Below, piece after piece: positions 51,563 through 60,039 of a DNA stretch of 64,000 nt. Each line of letters opens with the position of its first letter. Positions within the stretch are counted from its first letter, which is position 1. The notes beneath the pieces were generated by a model. That model was not told the DNA's origin. It ran no database searches and saw only the letters and a list, made by a program, of their open reading frames with translations. This DNA is from UBA4312 sp040266995 (GTDB lineage: Bacteria > Bacillota_I > Bacilli_A > Erysipelotrichales > Erysipelotrichaceae), in the NCBI GenBank assembly GCA_040266995.1, contig JAWRHV010000023.1:1-64000 (forward strand), read 5' to 3'. A program made the position numbers and the translations under genes.

Positions 51563-52273
51563 TTATTCATTCTCCACATCAAGCTGCTGTCCTAAGAAGA
51601 AGGAACCTAATGTAAAGAAGATATATGCTTGTATCACTCCTGAAAAAATATCGAAATACATGTGTAAGAACGGTGTGGCTATATAGCCAAGAACACCATA
51701 TGGCAATGTAACCTTCATCAATGTGTAAACCAGCATGGTAATAATATACCCGGCCAGCATATTTCCAAATAAACGCATGGTCAGTGAAATGACCGGAGCA
51801 ATTTCACCAATTACATTTAATGGAAACAACAGAACATATGGTTCCGCCAATTCTTTGATCCGGTTCCAGAGCCCTCCTTTGGCAATACCATGAAACTGTA
51901 CCATAAAGAAAATACAAAGAGCCAGCGTCGCGTTAAAGCTGACATTGGACGTTGGATTTTGAAGTCCCAGCAATCCCATAAGATTCGCCGCAACCATCAT
52001 ATAGAGCAACGTTCCAAAGTAAGGCATATAGTGTTTTGCCTTTTTCTCCAGATTTCCTTTGGTTACAAAATAGGTAAGGTTCACCATTTCTTCCGCAATA
52101 TAGACAAGTCCTGTCGGTTTCTTGGACGGATCGGCCTTTTCAATCTTTTTGCCGGCTACGTAGAAGAAGACGGCAAATACGATGCATAAGCCAAACCAGA
52201 CAAGAATCGATTGCGGAATTTCCAAGGTAAAGCTGCCAAATTGAAATTCAAGCGCACTTGCCTGTTCACTCAT
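51563..52273 (-). CDS. atpB: ATP synthase a subunit
   Basis: Stator half-channel subunit, 236 residues with five to six membrane helices. The essential arginine is in ISLTMRLFGNMLAGYI (about residue 166-181), preceded by PLNVIGEIAPVISL and NLMGLLGLQNPTSNVSFNATLAL. Overlaps the atpI end by 8 bp. Confidence 0.96.
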   Translation of the reverse strand: MSEQASALEFQFGSFTLEIPQSILVWFGLCIVFAVFFYVAGKKIEKADPSKKPTGLVYIAEEMVNLTYFVTKGNLEKKAKHYMPYFGTLLYMMVAANLMGLLGLQNPTSNVSFNATLALCIFFMVQFHGIAKGGLWNRIKELAEPYVLLFPLNVIGEIAPVISLTMRLFGNMLAGYIITMLVYTLMKVTLPYGVLGYIATPFLHMYFDIFSGVIQAYIFFTLGSFFLGQQLDVENE

Positions 52274-52631
52274 CGCTGTTATTCCTTTCTGTATACGTAT
52301 AGATAAACAAAGATGCTTTATGACAAAGAAATCCGACCAGCATGGAAAGCACCGGTATACGCAGATAGGCGCCCAATCCGAAAATTAACGCATAAACGAC
52401 ATACCGGGCCGCATAGCCGGCTGCTCCTTTTGTCTTTCCATCTTCTTGACCGGACAGAGTATCGACCATCGATAGGATCATCTGATAGCCTATCAACCCT
52501 GTGCCGGCCCCGATCCAGACACCCAGGCAGGCTTGCCAGCCGAAGATCCACAACGCCAGCAATGAACCTCCTGCACTTAAGCCTACCGTTGTACGGCGTA
52601 TGAACCGGTTCATCTTTTTTAATTGATTCAT
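52266..52631 (-). CDS. atpI: AtpI-like ATP synthase assembly protein
   Basis: Small membrane protein of 121 residues with four hydrophobic segments, in the AtpI position upstream of atpB; AtpI proteins help c-ring assembly. Sequence similarity within this family is low, so the call rests on length, topology and position. It starts directly after the upp stop codon and shows no clear ribosome site, so it may be translated by coupling; the Met at codon 7 is an alternative start. Confidence 0.75.
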   Translation of the reverse strand: MNQLKKMNRFIRRTTVGLSAGGSLLALWIFGWQACLGVWIGAGTGLIGYQMILSMVDTLSGQEDGKTKGAAGYAARYVVYALIFGLGAYLRIPVLSMLVGFLCHKASLFIYTYTERNNSDE

Positions 52632-53252
52632 TTAGTCTGTACCGAAAATACGATCTCCCGCATCGCCCAGACCAGGTACGATATAACCGATTTCATTCAA
52701 TTTTTCATCCAGTGCTGCCAGATAGATATCAACATCCGGATGTTTTTCTTCAATCACCTTAACTCCTTCCGGTACGCCGACCAGACATACTAGACGGATT
52801 CGTGTAGCCCCTTGCTTTTTGCACATATCAATGGCAGCTGCGGCCGATCCGCCGGTCGCCAGCATCGGGTCAACAATAATAACATCCATGTCGGCAAAAC
52901 CCTTTGGATATTTTTCAAAATAAGGAACCGGCTGTAAAGTCTCTTCATCACGATATAAACCGATATGGGCAATCTTAGCCGTAGGAACCAACGCCTGGAT
53001 ACCGGCTACCATTCCCAACCCGGCACGAAGGATCGGAACCAATGCGACATCCTTGGCCAGTTTTTTACCGATGCATTTTCCCATCGGCGTTTCGATCTCG
53101 ACATCCTTGGTCTCCAGATCACGCAGGGCTTCATAAACCATTAATGACCCAATCTCATCCAGATTCTCCCGAAACCAGATATTCGGCGATTCTTTGTCTC
53201 TCATAATTGTTAACTTATGATCGATCAATGGGTGTGACAATACTTTCAACAT
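52632..53252 (-). CDS. upp: Uracil phosphoribosyltransferase
   Basis: Pyrimidine salvage: uracil + PRPP to UMP. 206 residues with ATG at 53252 after GAGGAGGAA. The PRPP loop VDPMLATGGSAAAAIDM (about 130-146), ILRAGLGMV, and C-terminal IGYIVPGLGDAGDRIFGTD (uracil recognition) are present. Placed directly before atpI, as in Bacillus where upp also precedes the atp operon (with glyA and others). Confidence 0.98.
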   Translation of the reverse strand: MLKVLSHPLIDHKLTIMRDKESPNIWFRENLDEIGSLMVYEALRDLETKDVEIETPMGKCIGKKLAKDVALVPILRAGLGMVAGIQALVPTAKIAHIGLYRDEETLQPVPYFEKYPKGFADMDVIIVDPMLATGGSAAAAIDMCKKQGATRIRLVCLVGVPEGVKVIEEKHPDVDIYLAALDEKLNEIGYIVPGLGDAGDRIFGTD

Positions 53253-53269
53253 ACAATTTCCTCCTCGTG

Positions 53270-54028
53270 TCATTCATTGTATAGATCCATACCCAGAGAT
53301 GTGATGGTATGCTGCCCAGCAGCTTCCCAGTCGATCCCTGTATACGGTAGATCCCTCTTTAAAAATGTATTTTGTAAAACATCCAAGGCCAGTTCCGGAT
53401 TGTTGGCCTCTTCGGATAAATGTGCCAATACAATTCTTTTTGTATTGGTGTTGATCAATCCTGTCAAACAGGAAGAAGCATCTTCGTTATTTAAATGCCC
53501 GCTGTCTCCCAGTATCCTCTGCTTGACAAACATCGGCCGCCGGGTCTTCATCAAGGTGGCCACATCATGATTGCTTTCAAATATATAGTAATCGGCATTC
53601 TCCAGATACTTTTTCTCATGGTTCGGAATATATCCGGTATCGGTAATATAAACCAGTTTTTCTTCCGGTGTTTCCAGAACATAGCCGACCGTTTTCGGTG
53701 CATCATGGCTCAGCCCGATGACCCGGATATGAAGATCTTTGACATCAAACTGGGACAAAGGACGCACGATCCGATGCTGGCTGCAATCCTCCAGATCACA
53801 GTATGAATAGATCGGAAGATCCCGAAAATGTTTTAGTTGGGCGATATGATCTTTGTGGGTGTGCGTTATCAAAACGGCATCCATATCCTTCTTTTTCACA
53901 CCGGCCTGCATAAATGCCTGTGTCAGATATTTTTTGGTCGAACCACAGTCGATCATCAACTGCGTATCCTTGTGCCGGATAATACAACAGTTTCCTTTGG
54001 AGCCGCTGCATAATAGATCAACCCGCAT
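53270..54028 (-). CDS. WalJ/YycJ-like metallo-beta-lactamase fold hydrolase
   Basis: Cytoplasmic MBL-fold protein of 252 residues. LLCSGSKGNCCIIR N-terminus, metal motif THTHKDHIA (about 56-64), HDAPKTVGYVL, TDTGYIP and GDSGHLNNEDAS match the YycJ/WalJ family, which is a 5'-3' nuclease-like protein linked to the WalKR region in other Firmicutes. Here walKR is not adjacent. ATG 54028 lies 9 nt after GGGAG and within the dnaB end; the earlier in-frame ATG touches that site. Confidence 0.85.
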   Translation of the reverse strand: MRVDLLCSGSKGNCCIIRHKDTQLMIDCGSTKKYLTQAFMQAGVKKKDMDAVLITHTHKDHIAQLKHFRDLPIYSYCDLEDCSQHRIVRPLSQFDVKDLHIRVIGLSHDAPKTVGYVLETPEEKLVYITDTGYIPNHEKKYLENADYYIFESNHDVATLMKTRRPMFVKQRILGDSGHLNNEDASSCLTGLINTNTKRIVLAHLSEEANNPELALDVLQNTFLKRDLPYTGIDWEAAGQHTITSLGMDLYNE

Positions 54029-55367
54029 AGATATCATCTCCCGTTACAGCCGCATAATTTGTAAAGCGGGATATGTTCTTTTCAAAAGCCAGCTGGATCC
54101 GTCCGATGGACCCGTTACGATGCTTCGCCAGTGTCAGATCGATCACTTCGGTTTCCTCTTGTTCTTCTTTTTCTTTATCGTAATAATTTTTCCGATATAA
54201 GAACATGACAATATCCGCATCCTGTTCGATTGAACCGGACTCACGTAAATCCGATAACTGCGGTTCGTGGTCCTGGCGCTCCTCTACCCTTCGAGACAAC
54301 TGTGACAGCGCGATGACCGGACAATCCATCTCCTTGGCAAGGATCTTCAGATTTCGGGATATATCGGATACCTCCTGCTGCCGGGAATCCGCCCGCGTTC
54401 CTGTAATTAACTGCAGATAGTCGATAACGACCAAAGATAACGTTCCATACTCACTTTTCAGCTTACGACATTTGGAAAAGATCTGAGATACCCGGATACT
54501 GCTGGTATCATCAATAAAGATCATTCGTTCGGACAGTCGCGAAGCTGCTTCGTTAAGCTTGGACATATCCGCATCGCTCAGCTTGCCGTTACGCAGTTTA
54601 TCCGACTGGATCCGGCTTTCACAGCTCATCAGACGTTTCATCAAGGAGTCGGCCGGCATTTCCAGAGAGAATAAGGCAACGCAGCCATCGTTTCGCTTAG
54701 CCACTTGATTGACAAAGTTCAACGCCAACGCACTTTTCCCCATCGCCGGACGTGCGGCCAAAATGATCATATCTCCGCGCTGAAATCCGTTAGTAATCGC
54801 ATCCAGTGCGGAGTAGCCGGTCTTAATGCCGGTAACCCCCCTGTGATTCCGCAATTCATTCAGCTGCTCGATGACCCGTGTCGAAATCTCCCGGCTCGAT
54901 TCAAATTCAGCTCCACGGCGATTTCGCGTCACTTCCATAATGGAGCGCTCGGCCTCGTCCAGCACCGTATCAATGTCTTCGCTTTCCTGGTAGCTTCGAC
55001 TGGCAATCTGATCGGCTGTATAGATCAAACGACGGAGCTGTGCTTTATTTTTGATTTCCTCAATATAAGAATGCACCATAGCCGGACTGATGGCCGCATC
55101 GGCCAGCCCCAGGATATAATCCGTTCCTCCGGCACTATCCAGCTGCTGTTTATCATTCAAACGCGAGATGACCGTCATCTGATCGATCGGCATCGAGGAT
55201 TCCTGGATTTCCATCATACATTCAAACAAACGCTGATGAGCCGGAAGATAGAACTCTTCAGCCATCAGATCCAGGTCCTGACAATCCGCCATTACATTCG
55301 GAAATACCATTAACGCCCCAAGTACCGCACTCTCCAGATTCTGGCTATTCGGTAATTCTCTTGGCAT
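54018..55367 (-). CDS. dnaB: Replicative DNA helicase
   Basis: Hexameric 5'-3' helicase of the replisome (called DnaC in B. subtilis), 449 residues. N-terminal domain begins PRELPNSQNLESAVLGALM; RecA-like domain has Walker A ARPAMGKSAL (about 205-214), Walker B LVVIDYLQLI, SRRVEERQDHEPQLSDLRESG and the arginine finger region near the C-terminus. The C-terminus is intact. Follows rplI by three bases. Confidence 0.97.
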   Translation of the reverse strand: MPRELPNSQNLESAVLGALMVFPNVMADCQDLDLMAEEFYLPAHQRLFECMMEIQESSMPIDQMTVISRLNDKQQLDSAGGTDYILGLADAAISPAMVHSYIEEIKNKAQLRRLIYTADQIASRSYQESEDIDTVLDEAERSIMEVTRNRRGAEFESSREISTRVIEQLNELRNHRGVTGIKTGYSALDAITNGFQRGDMIILAARPAMGKSALALNFVNQVAKRNDGCVALFSLEMPADSLMKRLMSCESRIQSDKLRNGKLSDADMSKLNEAASRLSERMIFIDDTSSIRVSQIFSKCRKLKSEYGTLSLVVIDYLQLITGTRADSRQQEVSDISRNLKILAKEMDCPVIALSQLSRRVEERQDHEPQLSDLRESGSIEQDADIVMFLYRKNYYDKEKEEQEETEVIDLTLAKHRNGSIGRIQLAFEKNISRFTNYAAVTGDDIYAG

Positions 55368-55370
55368 GGC

Positions 55371-55820
55371 TTATCCTTTCTCACGTACTCTTACGATAAT
55401 TTCTCCGATGACCTGGTTTTTGTACAGATCCACTTTCACACGGGTCGTTCCCAGTGAAGCGATGGGCTGTTCCAATAAAATCTTACGTTTTTCGATCTTA
55501 ATGTCCTTTTTGGCCAGTTCAGATACAATATTTTTGGACGAAACCGACCCGAAGACCTGCCCTTCTTTACCTGTATTCAAATAGAATTCGACCGGAGTAT
55601 CTTCCAACAGCTTCTTGATCTCCAGTGCTTCTTCTTTTAACTCATCTTCCCTTTTCTGTTTTTCTTCCATCTGACGGTTCAACACTTTTTTGGATCCTTC
55701 CGTATACGCAACAGCGTATCCGTTCTTGATCAGAAAGTTACGGGCATAGCCATCGCTAACCTCCTTGACTTCATCCTTTTTTCCGACTTTGCGGACATCT
55801 TTAAGTAAGATTATTTTCAT
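55371..55820 (-). CDS. rplI: 50S ribosomal protein L9
   Basis: Ribosomal protein L9, 149 residues. N-terminal MKIILLKDVRKVGKKDEVKE, GYARNFLIKNGYAV and the long connecting helix followed by the C-terminal domain (GKEGQVFGSVSSKNIVSELA, VKVDLYKNQVIGEIIVRV). Start overlaps the gdpP end by 20 bp. The gdpP-rplI-dnaB order is common in Firmicutes. Confidence 0.98.
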   Translation of the reverse strand: MKIILLKDVRKVGKKDEVKEVSDGYARNFLIKNGYAVAYTEGSKKVLNRQMEEKQKREDELKEEALEIKKLLEDTPVEFYLNTGKEGQVFGSVSSKNIVSELAKKDIKIEKRKILLEQPIASLGTTRVKVDLYKNQVIGEIIVRVREKG

Positions 55821-57768
55821 ACGTTTCCTCCTTCAGCATCTGTAACAAGACACCCTTCAGCTCCTCCGGTGAAAGATCTTCTCTTTCTACCGCAGCGGCG
55901 CTGAAATGGCCACCTCCCTGCAATCCTTCCATGATCTTCTGCACGTTAAAGGTGCCGTCACTTCGGGCACTGACAGCTGTCACCTGCCGACTGCCATTCA
56001 GAGGGGCAATCACAAAGGAGGCCACACAGCCCTGGATCGTCAGTAAAGACTGGGCGATCTTCGCTAACATTGTCTTGTCCACACTCTCATCTTCTATACA
56101 AGCGACCATGAAACGTCCAAAATATGGAATAGCTTCCTGGATCAGACGATTCTTGGTGCTGAATTCGCTGTAGTCCACACACAAGGCCTTTTCCGCATAG
56201 GCAGCATTGGCTCCCCAGACACGCAAGGTCGAAGCCGCGCCAAAGGTACGAGCGTCGGTGTGCATTTTAAACCGGTTGGTATCTACCAGGATCCCCAGAT
56301 ACATCATTGTCGCTTCCGGTTCATAGATCGGGACATGGTTCGGAATGGTTTCCAGCATTTCCGTAATCAGCTCACAAGCCGAACTGGATGTGCTTTCCAC
56401 ATATGCCAGCATCGAATTCGGAACAAAATTAGAGCCTCTTCGATGATGGTCGATCACAATGATCTTACGGCATCGCGATATAAACGCACTGGCACTGGAT
56501 ATAGCCGGTACTCCATGATCGACCATGATCAAAAGATCGCTTTTCGGATCGATCATGGCGTCCGCTTGTTCCGGGGATATGAAATGATGCCGGTTGACCA
56601 GATTTTTTCGATAGTAATCCATCGCATTTTGCAGCTGAACATCCCTTGGTACATCCTTCAATACAATATTGGCTGTCTTGCCGATGGATTTCACCCAGCT
56701 GGAAACCCCTAACGCAGAGCCCATACAGTCAAAATCACTGTCCACATGGCCGGCAATAAAAATGTTGCCTGCTTCCAGCATAGCGCCCTGAATGGATTGT
56801 GCCATGGTATGCACCCGCACCTTGGAGCGCTGGGAACTGCTCTCGCTGTTTCCGCCGACATACTGGATGGTTCCATCTACATGCCGGAACGCCACCTGAT
56901 CGCCACCACGGCTTTGTGCCAGTTCGATCAGCTGGTTGACCATCGCATCCAGCTGTCCATAGTTGTTGGTTCCATACGCAAAAGCCATGCTTAAAGTGAT
57001 GGAAACATCCATCTGTTTGGCATGATCTTTAATTGTCTGCAGGATGGAAAAGTCCTCCTGTCTGGCTTTATCGAATATTTCGGTATTTAATACCAGAAAA
57101 AAGCGGTCCGACCGAAGGCGTCGGATCAACATCCCTCTTTCTTTCGCCCACTTGATTAAAGCGGAGCGTAAATTGACATTGATGGCCGCCATTATTTCTT
57201 CATTTTCATACGCCTGGTACTCCATATAATTATCGAGAACCATCATGCCGACTACGACACTGTTTTCCCGGCTATGTCGCCGCAGACGTTCATATTCCGT
57301 TACATCCCGCACAAACAGCACGTTGGAATCTTCCTTGCGGGTGATCTCATACGCTGCTGAGTTATTATATCCGATAATGTAATCCACTTCTTCTTCAAAT
57401 AAAGTTCGTATTTCACGGATCCAGGATGTAACCCGTTTATTGACTATATCAATATTTCTTTCTTTAAAAAACTCGGATGTCCATGTGACATTGTACTCAT
57501 CATCATACGTCAACAGGCCGATATTCCCGAAATTCAATGCATCCTTGGCATCACGGCCCAGAAAGCGCGTAATATCCACTTCCGCTTCGATCCGCTTTTT
57601 CCGCGCTCCGTTCCAGAGCCCCATAAATGCGATCAGAGACAATATCGTAATCAAGATCACGGCTGCTAAAACAGCCCATTGTTCATGCAAGCCCAGGTAG
57701 GCGCAATAAACAACGGAAACTAAAAACGCTGTTGCCATGAGTACATTCCATCGTCTTAAACCCTTCAT
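55801..57768 (-). CDS. gdpP: Cyclic-di-AMP phosphodiesterase GdpP
   Basis: Membrane enzyme that degrades c-di-AMP, which controls potassium and wall homeostasis; 655 residues. Two N-terminal membrane helices (about 10-55), a PAS-like domain (about 70-160), a degenerate GGDEF domain (about 175-300, with RSDRFFLVL in place of the catalytic box), and DHH/DHHA1 domains with GHVDSDFDCMGSALG (about 338), IVDHHRRGSNF and GGHFSAAA. The first DHH-box is VDSDFD rather than NPDMDA but retains the aspartates. Preceded by yybS, as in Bacillus. trk genes nearby are typical c-di-AMP targets. Confidence 0.95.
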   Translation of the reverse strand: MKGLRRWNVLMATAFLVSVVYCAYLGLHEQWAVLAAVILITILSLIAFMGLWNGARKKRIEAEVDITRFLGRDAKDALNFGNIGLLTYDDEYNVTWTSEFFKERNIDIVNKRVTSWIREIRTLFEEEVDYIIGYNNSAAYEITRKEDSNVLFVRDVTEYERLRRHSRENSVVVGMMVLDNYMEYQAYENEEIMAAINVNLRSALIKWAKERGMLIRRLRSDRFFLVLNTEIFDKARQEDFSILQTIKDHAKQMDVSITLSMAFAYGTNNYGQLDAMVNQLIELAQSRGGDQVAFRHVDGTIQYVGGNSESSSQRSKVRVHTMAQSIQGAMLEAGNIFIAGHVDSDFDCMGSALGVSSWVKSIGKTANIVLKDVPRDVQLQNAMDYYRKNLVNRHHFISPEQADAMIDPKSDLLIMVDHGVPAISSASAFISRCRKIIVIDHHRRGSNFVPNSMLAYVESTSSSACELITEMLETIPNHVPIYEPEATMMYLGILVDTNRFKMHTDARTFGAASTLRVWGANAAYAEKALCVDYSEFSTKNRLIQEAIPYFGRFMVACIEDESVDKTMLAKIAQSLLTIQGCVASFVIAPLNGSRQVTAVSARSDGTFNVQKIMEGLQGGGHFSAAAVEREDLSPEELKGVLLQMLKEETYENNLT

Positions 57769-58637
57769 AATTCTTCCTCATATCCAATGCGATTGCGAAG
57801 CTGCAATAAGGAATCCAGTTCTCCCATCACCATCCAAATAAAATTCACAACCGGGATAAACGCTCCCATAATTGCCAAAAATGCAAGACTTCTTCTTTTG
57901 GTTCGAGCGGCTTTTGACAAAAAATACAAAACGCCCAGATAATCCAGCACCATGCAATCTACAATAAAAACGATCTGTAAAATATCCGTAGCTCTTGTAT
58001 TTAATTCTACCATATTTTGACACAAAAGGAACACGAGACAGATGATCAATGACACAAAACCAACCCAGCGTGGAGAACGCATCTTGCGAACCGGTGTAAT
58101 GGCCGGAATCGGGATGCGCATGCGAAGACAGATCATCAGAGCAACCAGATGAATACACAATCCTTCCAATATTCCCATCAGAAGTACAAACAAAAAAATC
58201 AGTACGTTCAGGTGGATCACCGGAAAATAGTGCGTATAGACAGATAACTCGGTCGCCAGATCGTAGCCGAAGATGCCCGCCCATAGATAGACGGTCATAC
58301 CCGTACCGATGATCGACAACAAGGCCGCCAGAGAAAAATTCACCATGTTTTTCCAGTGGTGATAGATTCCCGCCCCATAGACATATCCAGTCAAAATAGC
58401 TGACCAGCTGTAGAACCATGTAGTAAAGGCACCAAACAATAGGGTCATCAATGCCATCGCAACCGCCGGAATACCGGAGATCCGGGCACCGTTGGTCGCT
58501 GTATAGATCAAGATAGGAAACGCAAAGAGCCATGAAGCACTGGTTTCGATTGCCAGCGCCGTCTGTTGATTTGCGAACAATAAAAGACCGTATATACCGC
58601 AGACCATAGCGCCGCGTGTTAATTGATGTGTGTTCAT
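57765..58637 (-). CDS. yybS: DUF2232 (YybS-like) membrane protein
   Basis: Polytopic membrane protein of 290 residues with about eight hydrophobic segments, in the YybS/DUF2232 family by position and topology: it precedes gdpP and overlaps it by 4 bp (ATGA), as in Bacillus. Function unknown. ATG 58637 is the first reasonable start; it has no Shine-Dalgarno sequence and lies 8 nt after a TAAAAT box, so the operon may start with a nearly leaderless message. First gene of the 12.6-kb array that ends with atpC. Confidence 0.8.
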   Translation of the reverse strand: MNTHQLTRGAMVCGIYGLLLFANQQTALAIETSASWLFAFPILIYTATNGARISGIPAVAMALMTLLFGAFTTWFYSWSAILTGYVYGAGIYHHWKNMVNFSLAALLSIIGTGMTVYLWAGIFGYDLATELSVYTHYFPVIHLNVLIFLFVLLMGILEGLCIHLVALMICLRMRIPIPAITPVRKMRSPRWVGFVSLIICLVFLLCQNMVELNTRATDILQIVFIVDCMVLDYLGVLYFLSKAARTKRRSLAFLAIMGAFIPVVNFIWMVMGELDSLLQLRNRIGYEEEL

Positions 58638-58645
58638 ATGTGCAT

Positions 58646-58674
58646 ATTTTACTCTATTTGCGCATAAATGAAAA
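58646..58674 (-). promoter_or_regulatory. Promoter of the yybS-gdpP...atp array
   Basis: Minus strand TTTTCA (58674-58669), 17-nt spacer, TAAAAT (58651-58646). Eight bases before the ATG. Confidence 0.65.
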
Positions 58675-58713
58675 GCCAGCCAATCCAGACAATCCGCCAA
58701 AAGTGTAAAAAAA

Positions 58714-58737
58714 AAACTGCGGTCTGCACCACAGTTT
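58714..58737 (-). terminator. Terminator of the rpsF-ssb-rpsR operon
   Basis: Stem AAACTG-GGT/ACC-CAGTTT with one C-A mismatch, tetraloop, and T10 on the minus strand. Confidence 0.85.
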
Positions 58738-58747
58738 ATATTTTGAA

Positions 58748-58978
58748 TTAATCGACTACGTATGGTAACAATGCCATTTGACGAGCCCGTTTAATAGCAA
58801 CTGCTAACATTCTCTGGTATTTAGCACGTGTACCGGTTACACGTCTAGGAATGATCTTTCCGTTGGCATTGATAAAACGCTTTAACAATTCAACATCTTT
58901 GTAGTCGATGTATTTAATTTTATTTTTTGTAAAATAACAGATCTTTTTACGACCCATACGTTGTTTTCTAAAAGCCAT
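58748..58978 (-). CDS. rpsR: 30S ribosomal protein S18
   Basis: Ribosomal protein S18, 76 residues, ATG at 58978 (MAFRKQRMGRKKICYFTKNK). The conserved DYKDVELLKRFINANGKIIPRRVTGT and RQMALLPYV segments are present. The zinc cysteines of some S18 proteins are reduced to one. Binds S6 on the platform of the small subunit; S6 is encoded two genes upstream. Confidence 0.97.
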   Translation of the reverse strand: MAFRKQRMGRKKICYFTKNKIKYIDYKDVELLKRFINANGKIIPRRVTGTRAKYQRMLAVAIKRARQMALLPYVVD

Positions 58979-58991
58979 CTCTTTATCCTTT

Positions 58992-59486
58992 CTAGAATGG
59001 TAAATCATCACTGGCAATATCCAGTGTGTCATTTACATCAAATGAATCGAATTCACTTGTCTCGGACTGTTGCGGCGCGCTGTATGTATTCTGTCCGTTG
59101 TATGAATTATACTGGCCAGAATAACCGTTGGCCGACTGCTGTCCGTACGCGTTTTGCTGCGATTGCGCATTTTTAGGTTCCAGGAACTGAACACTGTCAC
59201 TGATTACCTCGGTGACATAGACTCTTTGTCCCTGTTGATTGTCATAGTTACGCGTCTGAATGCGCCCTTCCACACCAATCAAAGAACCTTTATGTAAATA
59301 TTGTGCCATCAGCTCTGCGGTCCGATTCCATGCCACACAGTTGATGAAGTCGGCATCCGGCTGACCCGGCTGTGAACTTCTACGGCCTACTGCCAATGTG
59401 TAGGAAACCACACTGGCTCCACTTTGTGTTTTTCTCAATTCAGGCTCTCTAGTCAGACGCCCTACCAAAATTACTCGATTGATCAT
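58992..59486 (-). CDS. ssb: Single-stranded DNA-binding protein
   Basis: OB-fold ssDNA-binding protein, 164 residues. N-terminal MINRVILVGRLTREPELR, WNRTAELMAQYLHKGSLIGVEGRIQTR core, a Gln/Asn/Tyr/Ser-rich linker (about 110-145) and the acidic tip ending DDLPF that recruits repair and replication partners. Between rpsF and rpsR, the standard place. Confidence 0.98.
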   Translation of the reverse strand: MINRVILVGRLTREPELRKTQSGASVVSYTLAVGRRSSQPGQPDADFINCVAWNRTAELMAQYLHKGSLIGVEGRIQTRNYDNQQGQRVYVTEVISDSVQFLEPKNAQSQQNAYGQQSANGYSGQYNSYNGQNTYSAPQQSETSEFDSFDVNDTLDIASDDLPF

Positions 59487-59498
59487 AAAACACTCCGT

Positions 59499-59792
59499 TT
59501 ATTTCTCTTCTTCTGTTTTAATAACCATGACACGGACAATGTTGTTGTTGATACGAGCCATACGCTGATATTCTGCAATACCTTCATTGTTGGCTGTTAC
59601 GTTCATAACGGCATAATGTCCTTTTTTCATGTGATCGATTTCATATGCAAAATCACGGATTCCCCAGTCATCGAAAGAATCGATGGAACCTCCATGCTGG
59701 ATGATTGAATTGTTCAGACGGTCTGTTACAGTCTGGAACTGTTCTTCATCTAAATTTGATTTTACAATGTACATGATCTCATACTTTTTCAT
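59499..59792 (-). CDS. rpsF: 30S ribosomal protein S6
   Basis: Ribosomal protein S6, 97 residues: KYEIMYIVKSNLDEEQ, WGIRDFAYEIDHMKKGHYAVMN and NNNIVRVMVIK are typical. GGGAGGTG precedes the ATG. Its leader of about 65 nt can form two small hairpins (CAGGT/ACCTG and GTTTCTT/AAGAAAC), but the CCG-containing S6:S18 binding motif known from other bacteria is not evident. Confidence 0.97.
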   Translation of the reverse strand: MKKYEIMYIVKSNLDEEQFQTVTDRLNNSIIQHGGSIDSFDDWGIRDFAYEIDHMKKGHYAVMNVTANNEGIAEYQRMARINNNIVRVMVIKTEEEK

Positions 59793-59864
59793 CGCTGTAC
59801 ACCTCCCTTTGGACTTTGGTTTCTTTTTACAAGAAACAGAGAACAGGTAAAAACCTGCTAAATA

Positions 59865-59893
59865 ATATTATCATTTCACTATGCGGATGTAAA
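59865..59893 (-). promoter_or_regulatory. Promoter of rpsF-ssb-rpsR
   Basis: Minus strand TTTACA (59893-59888), 17-nt spacer, TAATAT (59870-59865) with TGA extension. Confidence 0.7.
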
Positions 59894-60006
59894 GGTAAAA
59901 TCGCCTTGTTTTATAGAAAACGCCCAATCATTTCTAAAGTTTCTTTCCAGATCCCGTGCTGAAAGGAAGGTCTTTCTGTCCTTTATTATGGAAAGCAGTA
60001 TAAAAA

Positions 60007-60033
60007 AGGACTCAATCTATACGATTAAGTCCT
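60007..60033 (-). terminator. Terminator after the methyltransferase gene
   Basis: Stem AGGACT-AATC/GATT-AGTCCT with one C-A mismatch, 5-nt loop, T6 on the minus strand. Confidence 0.85.
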
Positions 60034-60039
60034 GTCAAA

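Noticed and set aside
57778..58533. Reading frame of 251 codons overlapping yybS in another frame
   Set aside because: Composition is shadow-like and the yybS frame has the family position, topology and overlap with gdpP.
59793..59864. S6:S18 autoregulatory leader before rpsF
   Set aside because: Two small hairpins are present, but the CCG-containing motif expected for S6:S18 binding was not found.
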